Assembly: GCF_002584985.1 (NCBI RefSeq)
Contig: NZ_NUPZ01000010.1
Coordinates: 121,857 to 185,856 of the forward strand
Source of the DNA: Bacillus sp. AFS029637
Lineage (GTDB): Bacteria; Bacillota; Bacilli; Bacillales; Bacillaceae_G
DNA: 64,000 bases
Direction of reading: 5' to 3'
Made by a program: the position numbers and the translations under genes. This document shows, in pieces, positions 62,358 through 64,000 of the stretch (its first letter is position 1; each line of letters begins with the position of its first letter). Under the pieces are notes generated by a model, which saw only the letters and a list, made by a program, of their open reading frames with translations, did not search any database and had not been told where the DNA came from.

Positions 62358-62397
62358 CTTTCTTATTTAACTAAAGCACCCGTTACTTTAAGTACAT

Positions 62398-62928
62398 TTA
62401 TTCACAATTCTCTTCTTTTAAACAAATTTCGATGAATTCAAAAATATTCTTTGCCTTAATAGCACGTCTTCCCCAATCATGGTAAAAGTATAAAACTTGT
62501 CCTGACACTCCAACTTCAGATGGATCTGTGTCAATGCAAAGATAATCTCCGCCACCATTTTCTGCAATTGGAATCCACTTAGAATTCCAAAGATCTGGTT
62601 TAAGCTCTTTTTCAATATCTGGCTCTAAATCATCATCAGGATCGAATTCTTCCTGTAAAAATCTCCAATTATTGATAATTTCAGAAGTAGGGGACAGAGT
62701 CAAATTCCTTACAAATGGATTCACCCCGGGTTCCCAAGTTTGTCCGTTATACACTCTGTAAAAGCTCTTCATTTCTTCAGGGAGTGTAACCCCCAGTGTA
62801 TCCTCAATAAGTTGAAACTCTTCATCACTTGCACCTGGCTGAAGATTTAATGATTCTTTAAAGTTACCTTCAGAATTTGATCCTCTTTCGATAATACGTT
62901 GCCACAACCATTCAGCTTGATTTATCAT
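62398..62928 (-). CDS. SMI1/KNR4-family protein
   Basis: The 176-residue cytoplasmic protein has the SMI1/KNR4 (SUKH) signature: an acidic N-terminal helix, LGVTLPEEMKSFYRVYNGQ, a tryptophan-rich middle (WNSKWIPIAENGGGDYLCIDTDP) and a hydrophobic end (VLYFYHDWGRRAIKAKNIFEF). SUKH proteins are frequently immunity proteins against polymorphic toxins, but also occur alone. No toxin gene is visible next to it. ATG 62928 follows AGGAGGATAAATAGC. Confidence 0.82.
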   Translation of the reverse strand: MINQAEWLWQRIIERGSNSEGNFKESLNLQPGASDEEFQLIEDTLGVTLPEEMKSFYRVYNGQTWEPGVNPFVRNLTLSPTSEIINNWRFLQEEFDPDDDLEPDIEKELKPDLWNSKWIPIAENGGGDYLCIDTDPSEVGVSGQVLYFYHDWGRRAIKAKNIFEFIEICLKEENCE

Positions 62929-63054
62929 GCTATTTATCCTCCTCTTACGTCTTAAACATAATACCTTCACTACAGTGATTGTTTAGTAAATTTTAATCTT
63001 ATTCAAAATCAAATTCTCATTTCTTCTTACACAAATAAATTTTACCATAAAGAT

Positions 63055-63162
63055 CTATTGTTCTAGTTCAACTATCCTATGTTGTTGTAGTAATAAATGA
63101 TAAGCTTGTTCGCGAGTCGAATAGGAAAGGAGAACACCTTTCTCTTTATAATAGATATTGAA
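63055..63162 (-). pseudogene. Possible C-terminal gene remnant
   Basis: A 35-codon open stretch, read on the minus strand, has protein-like composition (NIYYKEKGVLLSYSTREQAY then HLLLQQHRIVELEQ) but no start and is preceded by a stop. It lies in the 361-nt gap between the SMI1/KNR4 and DinB genes. It could be the tail of a lost gene. Confidence 0.25.
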
Positions 63163-63207
63163 CTATATTTTCAATATCTGTATAACTAATCTAATATGTA
63201 TAAGAAA

Positions 63208-63248
63208 AGAGGATATATGCTCATATATTGAACATAATATCCTCTTCT
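63208..63248. terminator. Terminator-like hairpin downstream of the DinB-family gene
   Basis: AAGAGGATAT pairs with ATATCCTCTT around a loop of about 20 nt, with T-rich flanks on the minus strand. Confidence 0.5.
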
Positions 63249-63289
63249 TAGTTTAGTCTATTTAACGTGAACACCTTGTTTTTTTGTCG

Positions 63290-63793
63290 TTATATTTTAG
63301 GAGCTTCCATTCCAGCCACAGCCCATTCTTCTTTTGCAGGGCCGTATACGCCAGGAACGGTTAAGCCAGCTTGTCGCATTAAAACCGTCATTTGTCCGCG
63401 GTGATGATTTTGATGATTAATAAGTGTCATTAAAAATATAGAATTCGGCATAGGACGGCCAAAGAAGTCATTAATAGTAGCCAAGTCTTTATCGGTCCAT
63501 TCACTTTGAAGTGCTTCAACAAAAGCTGCATTCACTTTACGATATTCATCTGCAATTGTTTTTGCTGAAGTTGGCACAGGATAATCTTTTGTTTCTCCTT
63601 CAAACTTTAGTCCTGTTCCAGATAGCATAACTGGAATTGCCGTAACGATATGCCAAGCAACTCGTCCTAAATTCCAATGTCCAGGCGCAATTTCTTGTGA
63701 TAAAGATTTATCCGTTAATGCATTGAGCATTTTCTGAGTAGCCTCAGCTTCGTATTTCCATGATTGTAGAAAGCCTTCAATTGTTTGGTACAT
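63290..63793 (-). CDS. DinB-family protein (metal-binding four-helix bundle)
   Basis: The 167-residue protein belongs to the DinB/YfiT-like superfamily of putative metal-dependent hydrolases or thiol transferases. The three-histidine metal site is visible: a His in the first helix block (APGHWNLGRVAWHIV) and the NHQNHHRGQM motif. AGGAGGGATAAAT precedes the ATG on the minus strand. Its exact function is unknown. It is monocistronic. Confidence 0.82.
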   Translation of the reverse strand: MYQTIEGFLQSWKYEAEATQKMLNALTDKSLSQEIAPGHWNLGRVAWHIVTAIPVMLSGTGLKFEGETKDYPVPTSAKTIADEYRKVNAAFVEALQSEWTDKDLATINDFFGRPMPNSIFLMTLINHQNHHRGQMTVLMRQAGLTVPGVYGPAKEEWAVAGMEAPKI

Positions 63794-63851
63794 ATTTATC
63801 CCTCCTAATTATGTTTATAGGTTAAGTTCGAGATACTTGATTTATTCCCTT

Positions 63852-64000
63852 TTAATTAACCTTTTTCCCACTCTTCCTCATCAGCCACAAGAAGTATGGT
63901 GCTCCAAGTACAGCAACAACAAGACCAGAAGGAATTTCTTTCGGATATGCAATTGTTCGCCCGATTAAATCAGCAATGGAAAGAAGGATTGCTCCAAACA
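63852..64000 (-). CDS. Siderophore/iron ABC transporter permease, C-terminal part
   Basis: A partial gene entering from the right edge. The readable C-terminus ([19 protein letters not shown], then [20 protein letters not shown]) is the ending of FecCD/BtuC-type permeases, homologous to the end of IsdF in this window. The stop lies at 63852-63854. An iron or siderophore substrate is inferred from the family. Confidence 0.8.
   Translation of the reverse strand, partial: FGAILLSIADLIGRTIAYPKEIPSGLVVAVLGAPYFLWLMRKSGKKVN

Noticed and set aside
62398-62928. Toxin-immunity locus around the SMI1/KNR4 gene
   Set aside because: No large toxin gene, WXG100 protein or secretion signal lies beside it; a lone SUKH protein is not enough.
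1-64000. Prophage, insertion sequence or transposase
   Set aside because: No integrase, transposase or terminal repeats were seen; the window is core chromosome with islands of accessory genes.
1-64000. tRNA or rRNA genes
   Set aside because: No cloverleaf with anticodon and T-arm consensus or rRNA segments were noticed; the GGTTC-like words belong to T-boxes and coding sequence.

Overview
The window is chromosomal DNA of a low-GC, spore-forming Bacillus, almost certainly a member of the Bacillus cereus group. The evidence is the AT-rich composition, the strong GGAGG-type ribosome binding sites, four tRNA-sensing T-box leaders, sporulation genes (ytaF, ytxC, sspI), and gene order matching the Bacillus core: citZ-icd-mdh, phoPR, polA-mutM-ytaF-coaE, gapB-speD, nrdR-dnaB-dnaI-ytxC, thrS, infC-rpmI-rplT, sspI, pheST, rnhC, zapA-cvpA-polX-mutS2. 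The isd/sortase B heme island with a five-NEAT protein is typical of the B. cereus/B. anthracis lineage.

Layout. 1-3.8 kb: TCA operon citZ-icd-mdh. 3.8-7.4 kb: a MaoC-fold protein behind a perfect cre site, a small unknown protein, and phosphate two-component system phoPR. 7.4-12.6 kb: DNA repair and CoA genes polA-mutM-ytaF-coaE behind a terminator-like leader hairpin. 12.6-14.5 kb: gluconeogenic gapB with CcpN-type operators, then speD behind a long structured leader. 14.7-22.7 kb: nrdR-dnaB-dnaI-ytxC, T-box-thrS, and the L20-leader-controlled infC-rpmI-rplT operon with an ATT start for infC. 23-30.5 kb: dUTPase, YsdC aminopeptidase, a divergent TetR/efflux locus with operator-like dyads and a likely attenuator, a collapsed sigma/anti-sigma pseudogene, a CPBP protease, an HD protein and sspI. 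30.5-38.4 kb: rRNA methyltransferase, T-box-pheST, a 41-bp tandem repeat, T-box-asnS, an SDR enzyme and a 44-residue protein. 38.5-45.5 kb: rnhC facing zapA-cvpA-polX-mutS2, a 30-residue membrane peptide and an RluF-like enzyme. 45.5-47.3 kb: a BrnQ-family transporter behind a threonine-type T-box. 47.3-55.5 kb: Fur-regulated heme uptake (isdC, five-NEAT isdX2, isdE, isdF, ATPase, srtB, and convergent isdG). 55.5-64 kb: an RlmI-like methyltransferase, ywbE, a two-component system and its ABC exporter with 11-bp-phased direct repeats, a YfjL-like gene with an A13 tract, an SMI1/KNR4 protein, a DinB protein and the end of a siderophore permease gene.

The main non-routine signals are regulatory RNA and regulatory DNA: the speD leader in which an upstream C-rich strand can mask the ribosome binding site, the efflux-operon attenuator between repeated TTAAACA half-sites, the terminator-like hairpin just before polA, the threonine-specifier T-box that argues for threonine transport by a 'branched-chain' transporter, and the phased repeats that link the last two-component system to its ABC genes. 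All calls come from reading the sequence by eye. No database search or folding program was run.
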